Shown here: positions 8,405-17,159 of the stretch, piece after piece | Layout: every line of letters begins with the position of its first letter | Numbering within the stretch: the first letter of the stretch is position 1 | NCBI GenBank assembly: GCA_902494875.1 | Contig: CABUUO010000007.1 | Coordinates: forward strand, 1 to 64,000 | Length of the DNA stretch: 64,000 bases | Reading direction: 5' to 3' | DNA from: an uncultured Pseudomonadota bacterium | GTDB taxonomy: Bacteria > Pseudomonadota > Alphaproteobacteria > RF32 > CAG-239 | Notes under the pieces: generated by a model | What the model was told of the DNA's origin: nothing | Databases searched by the model: none | The model's input: only the letters and a program-made list of their open reading frames with translations | Translations under genes and position numbers: made by a program

Positions 8405-8488
8405 TCAAATCATCGACACACGCGCAAACAAGCCGAAACCCCGTTTCGACTTCTGTTTTTTCTCGGCAGTCATCAAATTGACAAACAT
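8405..8488 (-). CDS. 27-residue ORF, candidate leader peptide
   Basis: This short ORF begins with ATG six bases after AAGGGA and ends in TGA. The peptide has a Lys-rich centre (EKKQKSKRG: four Lys and one Arg in seven codons) followed by a hydrophobic end. Its codons overlap a hairpin (8434-8439 with 8443-8448). The next segment, 8429-8435, can pair with the 5' arm of the downstream terminator. This is the layout expected of a translation-controlled attenuator. It could also be a chance ORF, a small protein, or a substrate peptide of the neighbouring GNAT. Confidence 0.45.
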   Translation of the reverse strand: MFVNLMTAEKKQKSKRGFGLFARVSMI

Positions 8489-8605
8489 AAACATTCCCTT
8501 TAATAAAAAAATTAACGTTAAGTTACAGTATGGTGCCCGGAATGTCAAGCGTCTTATTTATCCTCGGAACACCGCGGTTACAAACTTTTTCTCCGCGGAA
8601 CCGCC

Positions 8606-10540
8606 TTACTCCGCAGCCAGAGCCTTAACCTGCTCGCCGTATTCGTCTTCAACACAGGTTTTAATCCGCATCAGCTGAACCCATTTGCGGAAAGCGCCGG
8701 CCAAAACGACAATCATCAAAAACATTACCAACAGTCCCAAAACCGCCAACAATGTCTGATTCTGCGGCAGATACTGGTCAAATACCTGCAAATATCCGGC
8801 CCAGAAAGTGACAACCACCATAAAAATGCCGGGAACTGCTACCGCCAGAGTATACTTTCCGCGATTGAGACGCAGCAGCATCGTTGTGCAGACGATCAGC
8901 GCGCAGGCTGCCAAAAGCTGATTGCTCAAACCAAACAATGGCCAAATGGTACTGATGTTTCCGGTATAAACCAGATACCCCCACAAAAACGTAAAGACCG
9001 CACTGGTAACGACAATCCCCGGCAGCCATTCCTTATCGTTAAAACGCGGCATAACCTTTCCCAGCATTTCCTGCAGGAAAAAACGCCCGACGCGGGTACC
9101 TGCGTCAACGGCTGTCAAAATGAACACCGCTTCAAACATAACCGCAAAATTATACCAATAAGCCACCAGATGATCCATAAACGGCAGATTTTTAAAGATA
9201 TGAGCCATTCCCACCGCCAAAGAAACCGCACCGCCGGTACGGCCGTGCAGATCAATGCCGATATGCTCCTCATAATAAGGCAGATCGGTCACCGCAAAGT
9301 CCGGATACACCGCCAGCAGCGCCTGATAAGCGTCCGGGGCGGCATTAATGGCAAAATAATCGCCCGGCATCATGGTGCAGGCGGCAATCAAAGCCATCAT
9401 CGCCACAAAACCTTCCGTAAGCATGGCGCCGTAACCGACAAACAAAATCTCTTTTTCGCTGCCGATCATCTTCGGTGTCGTACCGGTGCCGATAATTGCA
9501 TGAAATCCCGAAATTGCACCGCAGGCAATCGTAATAAAAATAAACGGCAGCACCGGACCGTTGATAACAGGTCCTCCGCCCCGGTCAAACGGCGTGAACA
9601 TATGCATCATTATATCCGGCTGCACAAAAACGATTCCCAAGGTAAGCATCAGGATTGTACCGATTTTCAGATAAGTTGACAAATAATCGCGCGGAACCAG
9701 CAAAAACCAGACCGGCAGCACCGAAGCAACAAACCCGTACAACGGAATAGCAACGGAAACCGTATCTTTGTCCCAGTCGAACATCCACCCCCACGCGTCA
9801 GGCTGCATCAGCCCGTGGCCGGAAACAATTCCTGCCGCCAGCAGAACAATGCCGATAACGCTGGCCAACGCGACGCCGTTTTCCTTATAACGCATAATCA
9901 GTCCCATCAAAATGGCAATCGGCATCGTAATCGCCACAATAAACAACGACCACGGAGCATTGTGCATCGCACTGACACAGGCCAAGGACAAACCGGCCAA
10001 CGTCAAAATCAAAATAAACAGTACCGCAAACCCGGCAATCGTCCCGATAAACGGATTTATTTCCCTTTCGGCTATCGTTGCCAGACTTTCTCCCTTATGC
10101 CGCACCGAAGCAAAAATAACGACCATGTCATGCACGGCTCCGCCGAGCACGCAACCTATCAAAATCCACAAAGCACCGGGCATAAAACCGAACTGTGCCG
10201 CCAAAACCGGACCGACCAGCGGGCCTGCGGCCGCAATCGCGGCAAAATGATGACCGAACAAAACATATTTGTTTGTTTTCACATAATCGTGCCCGTCGGC
10301 ATACTTCACCGCCGGCGTTTGACGATTCGCTTCCAACCGCAAAACCTTGTTGGCCACAAACAGCCCGTAAAAACGATATGCTATCGCAAATATGCATAAA
10401 CTGGCAAAAACAACGGTCAATGCGTTCATTCCCTCAAAACGGCTCCAAAATCCCGGCGTTTCGGAGACAACTCCGGCGGCAAAAGCCGGACATGAGAAAC
10501 TCAAAAACACGGACAATGCCCCGTAAAATATTTTCTTCAT
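8606..10540 (-). CDS. cstA: CstA carbon-starvation protein, peptide/pyruvate transporter
   Basis: This is a large polytopic membrane protein of 644 residues. CstA hallmarks are the early AYRFYGLF motif, KYVLFGHHFAAIAAAGPLVGP, the GTGTTP stretch, and the TAVDAGTRVGRF block. Family members import peptides or pyruvate when carbon is scarce. An unusual feature is an extra 37 residues before the normal family N-terminus (MNALTVVF); they look like a cleavable signal sequence ending in AFAAG. The internal ATG at MNALT has GAGGGA directly against it, too close for a good start, so I favour the longer form. It appears monocistronic. Confidence 0.92.
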   Translation of the reverse strand: MKKIFYGALSVFLSFSCPAFAAGVVSETPGFWSRFEGMNALTVVFASLCIFAIAYRFYGLFVANKVLRLEANRQTPAVKYADGHDYVKTNKYVLFGHHFAAIAAAGPLVGPVLAAQFGFMPGALWILIGCVLGGAVHDMVVIFASVRHKGESLATIAEREINPFIGTIAGFAVLFILILTLAGLSLACVSAMHNAPWSLFIVAITMPIAILMGLIMRYKENGVALASVIGIVLLAAGIVSGHGLMQPDAWGWMFDWDKDTVSVAIPLYGFVASVLPVWFLLVPRDYLSTYLKIGTILMLTLGIVFVQPDIMMHMFTPFDRGGGPVINGPVLPFIFITIACGAISGFHAIIGTGTTPKMIGSEKEILFVGYGAMLTEGFVAMMALIAACTMMPGDYFAINAAPDAYQALLAVYPDFAVTDLPYYEEHIGIDLHGRTGGAVSLAVGMAHIFKNLPFMDHLVAYWYNFAVMFEAVFILTAVDAGTRVGRFFLQEMLGKVMPRFNDKEWLPGIVVTSAVFTFLWGYLVYTGNISTIWPLFGLSNQLLAACALIVCTTMLLRLNRGKYTLAVAVPGIFMVVVTFWAGYLQVFDQYLPQNQTLLAVLGLLVMFLMIVVLAGAFRKWVQLMRIKTCVEDEYGEQVKALAAE

Positions 10541-10714
10541 AGAACCAATCCCACAAAATAAAAGATAAAAATACCATAACGCCAACCGGTTAAAAAATCA
10601 TCAAAACAAACATAAAAAAGGTCGGCCCCAAGATCAGCTTTTATTAAATCAGAAGAATTAAAAAAATACGTGAAACTGCTTTCATAACGTTAAAAATATC
10701 TTCAGCTACAGAAT

Positions 10715-10757
10715 CCAAAAACAAAAACACCGCCCTAACGGACGGTGTTTTTGTTTT

Positions 10758-10760
<3 letters not shown>
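10715..10760 (-). terminator. terminator of tRNA-fMet
   Basis: Two perfect 18-bp arms (10715-10732 and 10743-10760) lie around a 10-nt loop. The proximal arm includes the encoded CCA of the tRNA, so the terminator stem competes with the mature 3' end. Confidence 0.8.
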
Positions 10761-10834
<74 letters not shown>

Positions 10835-10958
10835 ATAAATAAACATCCTCATTTCTGAAAACAAGCGTATAGATACGCTCTTTTCCAATCGTTGTCAAGC
10901 ACAAAAGCTGTTTTTTTGCGATTAATTTTACCGAATACGATAAAAAAAGCCAAATTAA

Positions 10959-11027
10959 TTAAAAAAACAACGAAATTGCCACCGCAAAAACAAAAACGGC
11001 AATTATCAGCCAGTGCCACCACTTCAT
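10959..11027 (-). CDS. 22-residue single-span membrane peptide (candidate)
   Basis: ATG with GGGAGA 8 nt upstream; TAA at 10959-10961. The peptide is MKWWHW followed by about 16 hydrophobic residues ending in LFF, so it is essentially one transmembrane helix with a Trp-rich cytoplasmic edge. It follows a second tiny membrane ORF with a 21-nt gap. Small membrane proteins of this size regulate transporters or kinases in other bacteria, but no function can be assigned here. Confidence 0.45.
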   Translation of the reverse strand: MKWWHWLIIAVFVFAVAISLFF

Positions 11028-11048
11028 CTCAATTCTCCCTGTTGCATC

Positions 11049-11129
11049 TCAGTTAAACAATATAAGAGCGGCAACTACCAAAACAAGCGCTATACCGAAA
11101 ATAATTTTATGCTTTGTTTCAATTTCCAT
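11049..11129 (-). CDS. 26-residue single-span membrane peptide (candidate)
   Basis: A strong AAGGAGA site precedes this ATG. The peptide has a charged start (MEIETKHK) and then a continuous hydrophobic helix of about 17 residues ending LILFN. Good ribosome binding and a clear helix argue that it is translated. It is the first of two such ORFs, between tolA and tRNA-fMet on the minus strand. The function is unknown. Confidence 0.5.
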   Translation of the reverse strand: MEIETKHKIIFGIALVLVVAALILFN

Positions 11130-11187
11130 TTTCGTCTCCTTCAATTCTACCAGAAAGATATAAGATCGGAATTCTGCCGGACAAGTT

Positions 11188-11214
11188 ATAAAAAAGGCCG
11201 TAAAAACGGCCTTG
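11188..11214 (-). terminator. terminator of the tol gene run
   Basis: The 8-bp arms AAGGCCGT/ACGGCCTT with a T-run on the minus strand lie immediately after the tolA stop. tolB and pal are therefore not cotranscribed here. Confidence 0.85.
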
Positions 11215-11216
11215 CA

Positions 11217-12182
11217 TTATTTGATTGACGCGTCAAACGGATTAAACCGCAGCAGCATCGTTTTCCACATATCATATTTGTCCAGATATCTATTGGCAAA
11301 AATGCTGTAAGGCGCACAGACATATACGGCTCGGCGGGCACTGTCGGCAACCGAACGGAACGCACGGTCACTGTTATAGCGTGAAGTATCCAAAATCTTT
11401 GCCTCTCTGACTGAACCGTCCTTGTTCAAAAATACGCGGATTTCAATCACCATATCTTTAATGCCCATGGCTCCGGGATCCAGATTCCAACAAGCGCGCA
11501 AACGACCGGCGATTGCGTCGATTTCCGAAATGGAAAGCTCGCTGAAATAAGAACCGCCGGTTCCGCCTTCGACGCCCATATTGTTAACCTTGGTGCCTTC
11601 CTTGATTGTCGCCTCGGCGGAAGTGTTTCCTGTTTCCTTGTCCAAAGCGTCAACCGATGCCAGAAGACTTTTCAGCGGATTGGCCAACTGCGGCTTTTTC
11701 TTATCTTCGGGCTTAGGCGCAGGCTTCTTGGGCTGAGGTTTCTTAGGCTGCGGCTGAATAACCGGCTGCGGTTTGGATTTCTTTTTCGGTGCAGCGGGTT
11801 TCTTGGGCTGCGGAGCAACCAGAAAGTCCTGTTTGGGCTCAACCGGTTTTTCCTTTGCCTCGACGGTTTCTTCCTCAGTTTTCTGCCGTTTGTCCGAAAC
11901 CGGCGCCTTTTCGGCTTCTTCCTGAGTATATTTTTCTTCAATTTTGCGCTTCACCTTGCTGGCGGCAACGTCTTCCTTGCCAAACTTGGCCTTGGGCGGC
12001 AGATTGGTCATTTCCGAAATTTTAACGTCTTTCAAATCGACCACAATCGGCACCTGTTCCAAAGTGACGCGGTTTGACCAAAACAACGGCAAATCCACAA
12101 TCATCAGCAGAAACACGGCCACGTGCAAAATCAAAGACTTCTTTAAAGCCTTATCCATATTTTCATTTTTTACGAACTGCAT
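11217..12182 (-). CDS. tolA: TolA, envelope-spanning protein of the Tol-Pal system
   Basis: This is a 321-residue protein with one N-terminal membrane helix (HVAVFLLMIVDLPLFW). A long Lys/Pro/Glu-rich middle (about 85-165) spans the periplasm, and a C-terminal TolA/TonB-like domain includes LRACWNLDP and a VIEIRVFLNKDG strand. It couples TolQR proton flow to outer-membrane constriction at division. It overlaps tolR by 20 nt; a second in-frame ATG 24 nt downstream (MDKALKK) is an equally likely start. It is the last gene before a terminator. Confidence 0.92.
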   Translation of the reverse strand: MQFVKNENMDKALKKSLILHVAVFLLMIVDLPLFWSNRVTLEQVPIVVDLKDVKISEMTNLPPKAKFGKEDVAASKVKRKIEEKYTQEEAEKAPVSDKRQKTEEETVEAKEKPVEPKQDFLVAPQPKKPAAPKKKSKPQPVIQPQPKKPQPKKPAPKPEDKKKPQLANPLKSLLASVDALDKETGNTSAEATIKEGTKVNNMGVEGGTGGSYFSELSISEIDAIAGRLRACWNLDPGAMGIKDMVIEIRVFLNKDGSVREAKILDTSRYNSDRAFRSVADSARRAVYVCAPYSIFANRYLDKYDMWKTMLLRFNPFDASIK

Positions 12183-12603
12183 TAGGCTTTGGTTCCGTCT
12201 TTAATCCCACTTTTTCAAAACCGGCTTCCTTCAAAATCGCCATCAAGCCGATAACCCGTCCGTATTCGGCGCCCGTATCGCCGGAAATCGTCACGCTGAG
12301 TCCACTGTTTTCGTTGCGGATAGCTTTAAGCTTGGCAACAATCTTGTCAGCAGGAACCTCCGTCTCGCCGATATAATAGTAACCTTCTTTGTCCACACTG
12401 ATGTTAACCGAAGTTTCCTTTCCTTCCATAGCCTTGCCGCCGACTTTGGGCAGGTCCAGCGCAATGCCGGACGTCATCAGCGGAGCCGCGACCATAAACA
12501 CCACCAGCAAAACCATCATCACGTCCATCAGATTGGTGATATTAATTTCAGCATTGCGGCGGCTGGAGCGCTGCGAGCGGCGGGGTTGTTGAACCAAAGG
12601 CAT
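12163..12603 (-). CDS. tolR: TolR, ExbD/TolR-family energy transducer
   Basis: A 146-residue ExbD/TolR protein. After a basic start, one membrane helix carries the proton-path Asp in NLMDVMMVLLVVFM. The periplasmic domain follows (IALDLPKVGG, then VSVTISGD-type strands). It partners TolQ in the inner membrane. It lies 3 nt after tolQ. Confidence 0.95.
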   Translation of the reverse strand: MPLVQQPRRSQRSSRRNAEINITNLMDVMMVLLVVFMVAAPLMTSGIALDLPKVGGKAMEGKETSVNISVDKEGYYYIGETEVPADKIVAKLKAIRNENSGLSVTISGDTGAEYGRVIGLMAILKEAGFEKVGLKTEPKPNAVRKK

Positions 12604-12606
12604 AGG

Positions 12607-13353
12607 CTATTCTCCTGCCATTTCGGCTTTAATTGCCGTATCGTCAATTTCACGAGACAAAATGCTTGAAAACTCAGCCATAAAATTCTCCAAACGCTTG
12701 GCATAACGGTCAATATCGGAAGAAATCTTGTTATAAGCCACCACCGCCGGAATGGCCGCAATCAGACCGAAAGCCGTCGTAAACAACGCCTCGGCAATAC
12801 CCGGAGCCATGGCCGACAAAGAATTGCTTTGGGTAACGGCAATCGCGTTAAAACTGTTTATGATTCCCCAAACCGTGCCGAACAGGCCGACCAACGGCGC
12901 CACCGAACCGGTCGAAGCCAGAAAACCCATGCGGGTATCCAGTTCGTCAAGCTCCTTGTCCATGGAAACCATCATTGACTTTTCAATACGCTGCTGCAGC
13001 GATACGCCGCGCAGGCCGCGATCGGTTTTTGATTTCAGAATATTGGTGCGTTTCCACTCTTTCATCGCCGCGACAAACATCGCCGACATCGGATCGCTCG
13101 GACGATTGCCGATGGAATCATAGAGTCTGTCCAAAGAACCGCCTGACCAAAACTTTTCTTCAAAACTACGCGAACGCTGCTTAACCTGACGGAGCGTACC
13201 CATTTTTTCAATAATAATCGCCCAGCACCAAACCGAGGCGGCAATCAGGCCGATCATCACGACTTTGGTTACCATATCCGAGGCCCAGACCAAGTCCCAC
13301 ATTGACATTTGAGCGGCCTGATTTGCAACATCCGTTAAAGTTTCCGTTTCCAT
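12607..13353 (-). CDS. tolQ: TolQ, MotA/TolQ/ExbB proton channel
   Basis: A 248-residue inner-membrane protein with three helices. The family signature is APLVGLFGTVWGIINSF near residue 145 and the helix GIAEALFTTAFGLIAAIPAV near 180. It forms the motor with TolR. I favour the ATG at 13353, with AAGG about 10 nt upstream, over one three codons earlier. It is preceded by a 160-nt gap from ybgC that contains a terminator, so tolQRA has its own promoter. Confidence 0.95.
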   Translation of the reverse strand: METETLTDVANQAAQMSMWDLVWASDMVTKVVMIGLIAASVWCWAIIIEKMGTLRQVKQRSRSFEEKFWSGGSLDRLYDSIGNRPSDPMSAMFVAAMKEWKRTNILKSKTDRGLRGVSLQQRIEKSMMVSMDKELDELDTRMGFLASTGSVAPLVGLFGTVWGIINSFNAIAVTQSNSLSAMAPGIAEALFTTAFGLIAAIPAVVAYNKISSDIDRYAKRLENFMAEFSSILSREIDDTAIKAEMAGE

Positions 13354-13463
13354 TTTAAACATACCTTTTCAATAAAAAAATTTTTTTATGTCTGATTCTT
13401 GATGGCAAAATTAACACAAAATATTAAAGATTCAATTAATTAAATGCGCTTTCCAACACAGAC

Positions 13464-13496
13464 AATAAAAAAACAATCCGAAGATTGTTTTTTTGT
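13464..13496 (-). terminator. terminator after ybgC
   Basis: A stem of 8-bp arms, AAACAATC/GATTGTTT, around CGAA, flanked by A and T runs. It separates ybgC from tolQ. Confidence 0.8.
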
Positions 13497-13515
13497 CGTA
13501 CGCTAAAGTAAAGTT

Positions 13516-13959
13516 CTATAAGCTCTGAACTTTTTGCACTATTTCTTCGGGAATGCGAACCGGGCGTTTTTTCGACAGACTGACATAAGCCAGCTTGATT
13601 TCAAGCTTGGCCAGCAGATTTTCTCCGCAATAGATTTCCTGTTTCATCTCCGCTGCGGCACCTTTCATTTCCGTCAACTCGCAGGTAATGCAGAGCAAAT
13701 CGTCCAAAACGGCCGGCGCCTTATATTCGATATTCAGACCGCGTACCATAAAACCGCATTTGTCGCTGCTTTCCAACGCGTCTTGCTGATTGACGCCCAA
13801 CGCACGGATAAACTCGGTTCTGGCCCTCTCGGCATATTTCAGGTAATTGGCATAATACACTACGCCGCCGGCATCGGTATCTTCATAATAAACCCGGGCA
13901 GGAAAAGCAAAAACTTTGCCGAAAAAAGCCCCCTGCGGCGCCTTAATTTCATAACGCAT
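13516..13959 (-). CDS. ybgC: YbgC acyl-CoA thioesterase
   Basis: A 147-residue hotdog-fold thioesterase. The catalytic segment is YYEDTDAGGVVYYANYLKYAERAR with its Asp nucleophile. YbgC is the usual first gene of tol-pal clusters. It overlaps the 3' end of ruvB by 11 nt and is translationally coupled to it. I chose the second of two adjacent ATGs, which lies 6 nt after GAGG. Confidence 0.93.
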   Translation of the reverse strand: MRYEIKAPQGAFFGKVFAFPARVYYEDTDAGGVVYYANYLKYAERARTEFIRALGVNQQDALESSDKCGFMVRGLNIEYKAPAVLDDLLCITCELTEMKGAAAEMKQEIYCGENLLAKLEIKLAYVSLSKKRPVRIPEEIVQKVQSL

Positions 13960-15031
13960 CATTATCCTCGCTCTCTATAACACTCAACAAATCAAACTGC
14001 TCGGCCTGCGGACGAAACTTCTTTATCCGCGGCGCGCCCATATACTCGCAACCCAAATCCGAAATCACGCGGCCGCGCGGCGTCCGCTGCAAAAAACCGA
14101 GTTTCAGCAAAAACGGTTCAATCACCTCTTCTATCGTATCCCTTTCTTCGGAAAGTGCCGCTGCCAGCGTATCCACGCCGACCGGCCCGCCGCCGTAATT
14201 CTGCAGGATACAGTTCAAATACCGGCGGTCGAAAGCGTCCAGCCCGTAATTGTCTACATCCAGACGCCGCAGGGCATTGTCCGCTATCTTATTGTCTATC
14301 TCGGCGGCTTTGCTCACCGCGCCGAAATCGCGCACACGGCGCAACAAACGACCGGCAACACGCGGCGTTCCGCGCGAACGTTTGGCAATTTCCAATGCCC
14401 CCACTTCCGACAACGGCATATTCAGAAGCTTTGCGCCGCGCAGCACAATCTGTTCCAGCTCCTCGGGGGTGTAAAAATCCAGCCGCAGCGGAATGCCGAA
14501 GCGTTCGCGCAGCGGCGTCGACAGCATCCCCGAGCGGGTTGTCGCCCCGATCAGGGTAAATGGCTGCAAATCAATCCGCACCGAACGCGCCGACGGCCCT
14601 TCGCCGATAATCAAATCCAGCTGAAAATCCTCCATTGCCGAATATAAAACTTCTTCAATTGCCGGATTCAGGCGGTGAATCTCGTCAATAAACAAAACGT
14701 CGTTTTTTTCCAGATTGGTCAATATGGCGGCCAAATCGCCGGATTTTGAAATCATCGGCGCCGACGTTGCCCGGAACCCGACCTTGAGTTCTTTGGCAAC
14801 AATGGAGGCTAAAGTCGTTTTTCCCAGCCCCGGCGGACCGAAAAGCAGCACGTGATCCAACGCGTCGCCGCGCTGTTTGGCCGCCTCTATAAACACTTTC
14901 AGATTCTCACAGACCTGACGCTGTCCCACAAAATCGTTCAGGCTCTGCGGACGCAGGCTGACCGGATTTCCGCTTTCCCGCTCGTCTTCTTCGGTCCGCT
15001 GAGGCGTAACCAGTCTGTCTTCGGCAATCAT
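13949..15031 (-). CDS. ruvB: RuvB, Holliday junction branch-migration ATPase
   Basis: A 360-residue AAA+ ATPase with Walker A GPPGLGKTT, Walker B FIDEIHR, sensor region IGATTRSG, arginine finger RFG, and a winged-helix C-terminus (GLDAFDRRYL, FLQRTPRGR). It works as a hexamer with RuvA and RuvC in recombination. It lies 7 nt after ruvA. Confidence 0.98.
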   Translation of the reverse strand: MIAEDRLVTPQRTEEDERESGNPVSLRPQSLNDFVGQRQVCENLKVFIEAAKQRGDALDHVLLFGPPGLGKTTLASIVAKELKVGFRATSAPMISKSGDLAAILTNLEKNDVLFIDEIHRLNPAIEEVLYSAMEDFQLDLIIGEGPSARSVRIDLQPFTLIGATTRSGMLSTPLRERFGIPLRLDFYTPEELEQIVLRGAKLLNMPLSEVGALEIAKRSRGTPRVAGRLLRRVRDFGAVSKAAEIDNKIADNALRRLDVDNYGLDAFDRRYLNCILQNYGGGPVGVDTLAAALSEERDTIEEVIEPFLLKLGFLQRTPRGRVISDLGCEYMGAPRIKKFRPQAEQFDLLSVIESEDNDAL

Positions 15032-15038
15032 TTAGGTT

Positions 15039-15707
15039 TTAATCCTTTCTGGCAAATTCTTTTAAGGACAGGCGGATCAGTTCCGACACGTCCGCTTCGG
15101 GATGTTCAATCAGCACTTTATTAACAATCCGGTAGGCTTCCAGACGCTGATATCCGAGGTTGACCAGCGCCGAAAGCGCGTCTTCCATCGCTCCCGGATC
15201 TTCGGCCCGGGCCGTCAGACCGTCTTCATAGTTTTCGGTTTCTTCATTTGCATCCATATCCAGCTCCTTTGCTAACTCTGCCGTAGTGGCCGCGGCGGCA
15301 ACCGGAATCGTCACGATCTTGTCTTTCAGCTCGGTAACAATACGCGCCGCCAGTTTGGGACCGACGCCGTTTGCCCGCGTAAACGAAGCTTTATCCTGAG
15401 CCGAAACGGCCTGTGCCAGCTGATTGGGTGACAATGCCGACAAAATGCTGAGGCAGACTTTGGCTCCCACACCCTGCACTTTTGTCAGCGTCAGAAACCA
15501 TTCTTTCTCCAGCGCGCTGAAAAAACCATACAGGGAAATGCTGTCTTCGCGAACCACCGTCTCCGTTAATATACTCGCAGCCTCGCCAATCTTCAAGCGG
15601 GCCAGCGTTTTGGCCGAAGCAAACACCAGATATCCCACGCCGTTAACGTCAATAATGCAATAGTCTTCTCCGATGGTGTCGGTTATGCCGCGCAGTTTTG
15701 CAATCAT
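15039..15707 (-). CDS. ruvA: RuvA, Holliday junction binding protein
   Basis: A 222-residue protein with an N-terminal OB-fold (IAKLRGITDTIGEDYCIIDVNGVGY) and two helix-hairpin-helix motifs (KVQGVGAKVCLSIL, RANGVGPKLAARIVTEL). The C-terminal domain that contacts RuvB ends in ELIRLSLKEF. AGGAA precedes the ATG. A terminator separates it from the HD gene upstream. Confidence 0.97.
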   Translation of the reverse strand: MIAKLRGITDTIGEDYCIIDVNGVGYLVFASAKTLARLKIGEAASILTETVVREDSISLYGFFSALEKEWFLTLTKVQGVGAKVCLSILSALSPNQLAQAVSAQDKASFTRANGVGPKLAARIVTELKDKIVTIPVAAAATTAELAKELDMDANEETENYEDGLTARAEDPGAMEDALSALVNLGYQRLEAYRIVNKVLIEHPEADVSELIRLSLKEFARKD

Positions 15708-15745
15708 TTTCCTGTTCCTTGACTTTCAATATCAACATCCTAAAC

Positions 15746-15776
15746 AAAAAGCCCCCGCAAAACAAGGGCTTTTTTT
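15746..15776 (-). terminator. terminator after the HD hydrolase gene
   Basis: AAGCCC/GGGCTT stem with a GC-rich loop and T-runs on both sides, between the HD gene and ruvA. Confidence 0.7.
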
Positions 15777-15804
15777 CATTAAGAACAAAAAAAGAACAAG
15801 CAGA

Positions 15805-16551
15805 CTAATTATTGTTCTGTTCCGCCTCGTATTTTTCTAAAAATTCAATCCATGCCGGACAATCATGTTCGCGAAAAAACTCCCGTAAAAAATCAACCAT
15901 AAAACGATGGCGAATGTCTGCCTCCCGGCGGCCGGCTTCCGTAAACATCATATTTCTGAGCTTCAGCATTTTTTCAAAAAAATGATTGATAAAATTATCT
16001 GAACGGCGATTGGGCTTTTTGTACTCTTCCGCACTCAGATTCAGCTGCGGCCATATATTTTCATCAAATATCTGATTGCTTCCGGAATGGCATTTTTCCA
16101 AAGCGTAGGCCAGACAGCGAACCAACCCCGCGGCTCCCATCGCTTCCAGCATATCGGCATCCGAAACAATTCTTCCCTCCAAAGTCTGCGGACGAATTCC
16201 CTTTAACGACTTGCTGTATCCCATTGTGCGGATGATTTCGCATACCGCAGCCGAAACGTTTTCTTCAACACCGTTCTGAGCCATAATACGCCGGGCATTG
16301 GTTAAATTTTTAGCGGCTTCTTCGCCAAAGAGCTTATAATCGTCGGCATCATGCAGCAAAGCGGCCAGTGCCGTAATCTGCCGATCGGCCTTTTCGCTTT
16401 CGGCAAGCTTCATCGCAATTTCATAAACCCGTTCCACATGATCATATCCGTGCCCGCTCTTATCCTGAGCCAGCAACTGCCTTACATCCGTTTTAATTTT
16501 TTCCAACATTTCTCTCACATTAATATCTGCAAAACCGCTATAGAAACCCAT
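15805..16551 (-). CDS. HD-domain phosphohydrolase
   Basis: A 248-residue protein with the ordered HD metal ligands: H in GHGYDHVERV (near 42), HD in LLHDADD (near 76), and D in SDADMLEAMG (near 140). It resembles the YedJ-type HD proteins thought to act on nucleotides. It sits between ruvC and ruvA, an uncommon place for such a gene, with its own terminator. Two in-frame ATGs four codons apart exist; I chose the one with GGGA upstream. The substrate is unknown. Confidence 0.82.
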   Translation of the reverse strand: MGFYSGFADINVREMLEKIKTDVRQLLAQDKSGHGYDHVERVYEIAMKLAESEKADRQITALAALLHDADDYKLFGEEAAKNLTNARRIMAQNGVEENVSAAVCEIIRTMGYSKSLKGIRPQTLEGRIVSDADMLEAMGAAGLVRCLAYALEKCHSGSNQIFDENIWPQLNLSAEEYKKPNRRSDNFINHFFEKMLKLRNMMFTEAGRREADIRHRFMVDFLREFFREHDCPAWIEFLEKYEAEQNNN

Positions 16552-16659
16552 AGAGCATCCCAAAGTCCGCTATATGAGGCTGGTGATAAGAATTAAAGAA
16601 TTCTACGAGAAAGAGTACATTGAAGTACATGACCGAACAAAATATCTGAAAATTCTGTA

Positions 16660-17145
16660 TCAGATGCTCATAGAACGAGACTTTCTGTAGTTATAATGGG
16701 TTATCGCCATAGCCAATGCGTCTGATGAGTCGTTGTTTTTGGGCTTGCAGCCGGGAAGCAGAACTTTGACCATGGTTTCAACCTGATTCTTTTCGGCGCG
16801 GCCGACCCCGACCAGAGCCTTTTTCACTTTGGTCGGCTCATATTCGGTAACGGGAATGTTATAAAGCCCCGGCGCCAGAATAACCACGCCGCGCGCCATT
16901 CCCAGCTTGATTGTCGAAGCAGGATTTTCATTCAGAAAAACCTGTTCGATTGCCGCTTCATCGGGTTTATAGGTCTCAATCACCTCGTTTAACGTCCGGT
17001 GAATAAGCGCCAGACGATCGGCTATCGGCAGCTTGGGGTCGGTCTTGATAAAACCGTCCGCCACATAACGTAAACGATTGTCCTTGACCTCAATAACTCC
17101 CCAGCCGGTAGACGACAAGCTCGGATCCAAACCCAAAATACGCAT
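16660..17145 (-). CDS. ruvC: RuvC, Holliday junction resolvase
   Basis: A 161-residue RNase H-fold nuclease. The catalytic acids are visible: D in LGLDPSL, E in AIEQVF, and the paired acids in NNDSSDALAMA. It resolves four-way junctions with RuvAB. It lies downstream of yebC, the usual neighbour, but a terminator divides them. Confidence 0.97.
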   Translation of the reverse strand: MRILGLDPSLSSTGWGVIEVKDNRLRYVADGFIKTDPKLPIADRLALIHRTLNEVIETYKPDEAAIEQVFLNENPASTIKLGMARGVVILAPGLYNIPVTEYEPTKVKKALVGVGRAEKNQVETMVKVLLPGCKPKNNDSSDALAMAITHYNYRKSRSMSI

Positions 17146-17159
17146 TTTGCATCCCTTAC

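Noticed and set aside
16574..16690. 38-codon plus-strand ORF overlapping the end of ruvC
   Set aside because: It has no ribosome site, overlaps ruvC in antisense, and its sequence resembles nothing recognisable. It may be a remnant but cannot be supported.
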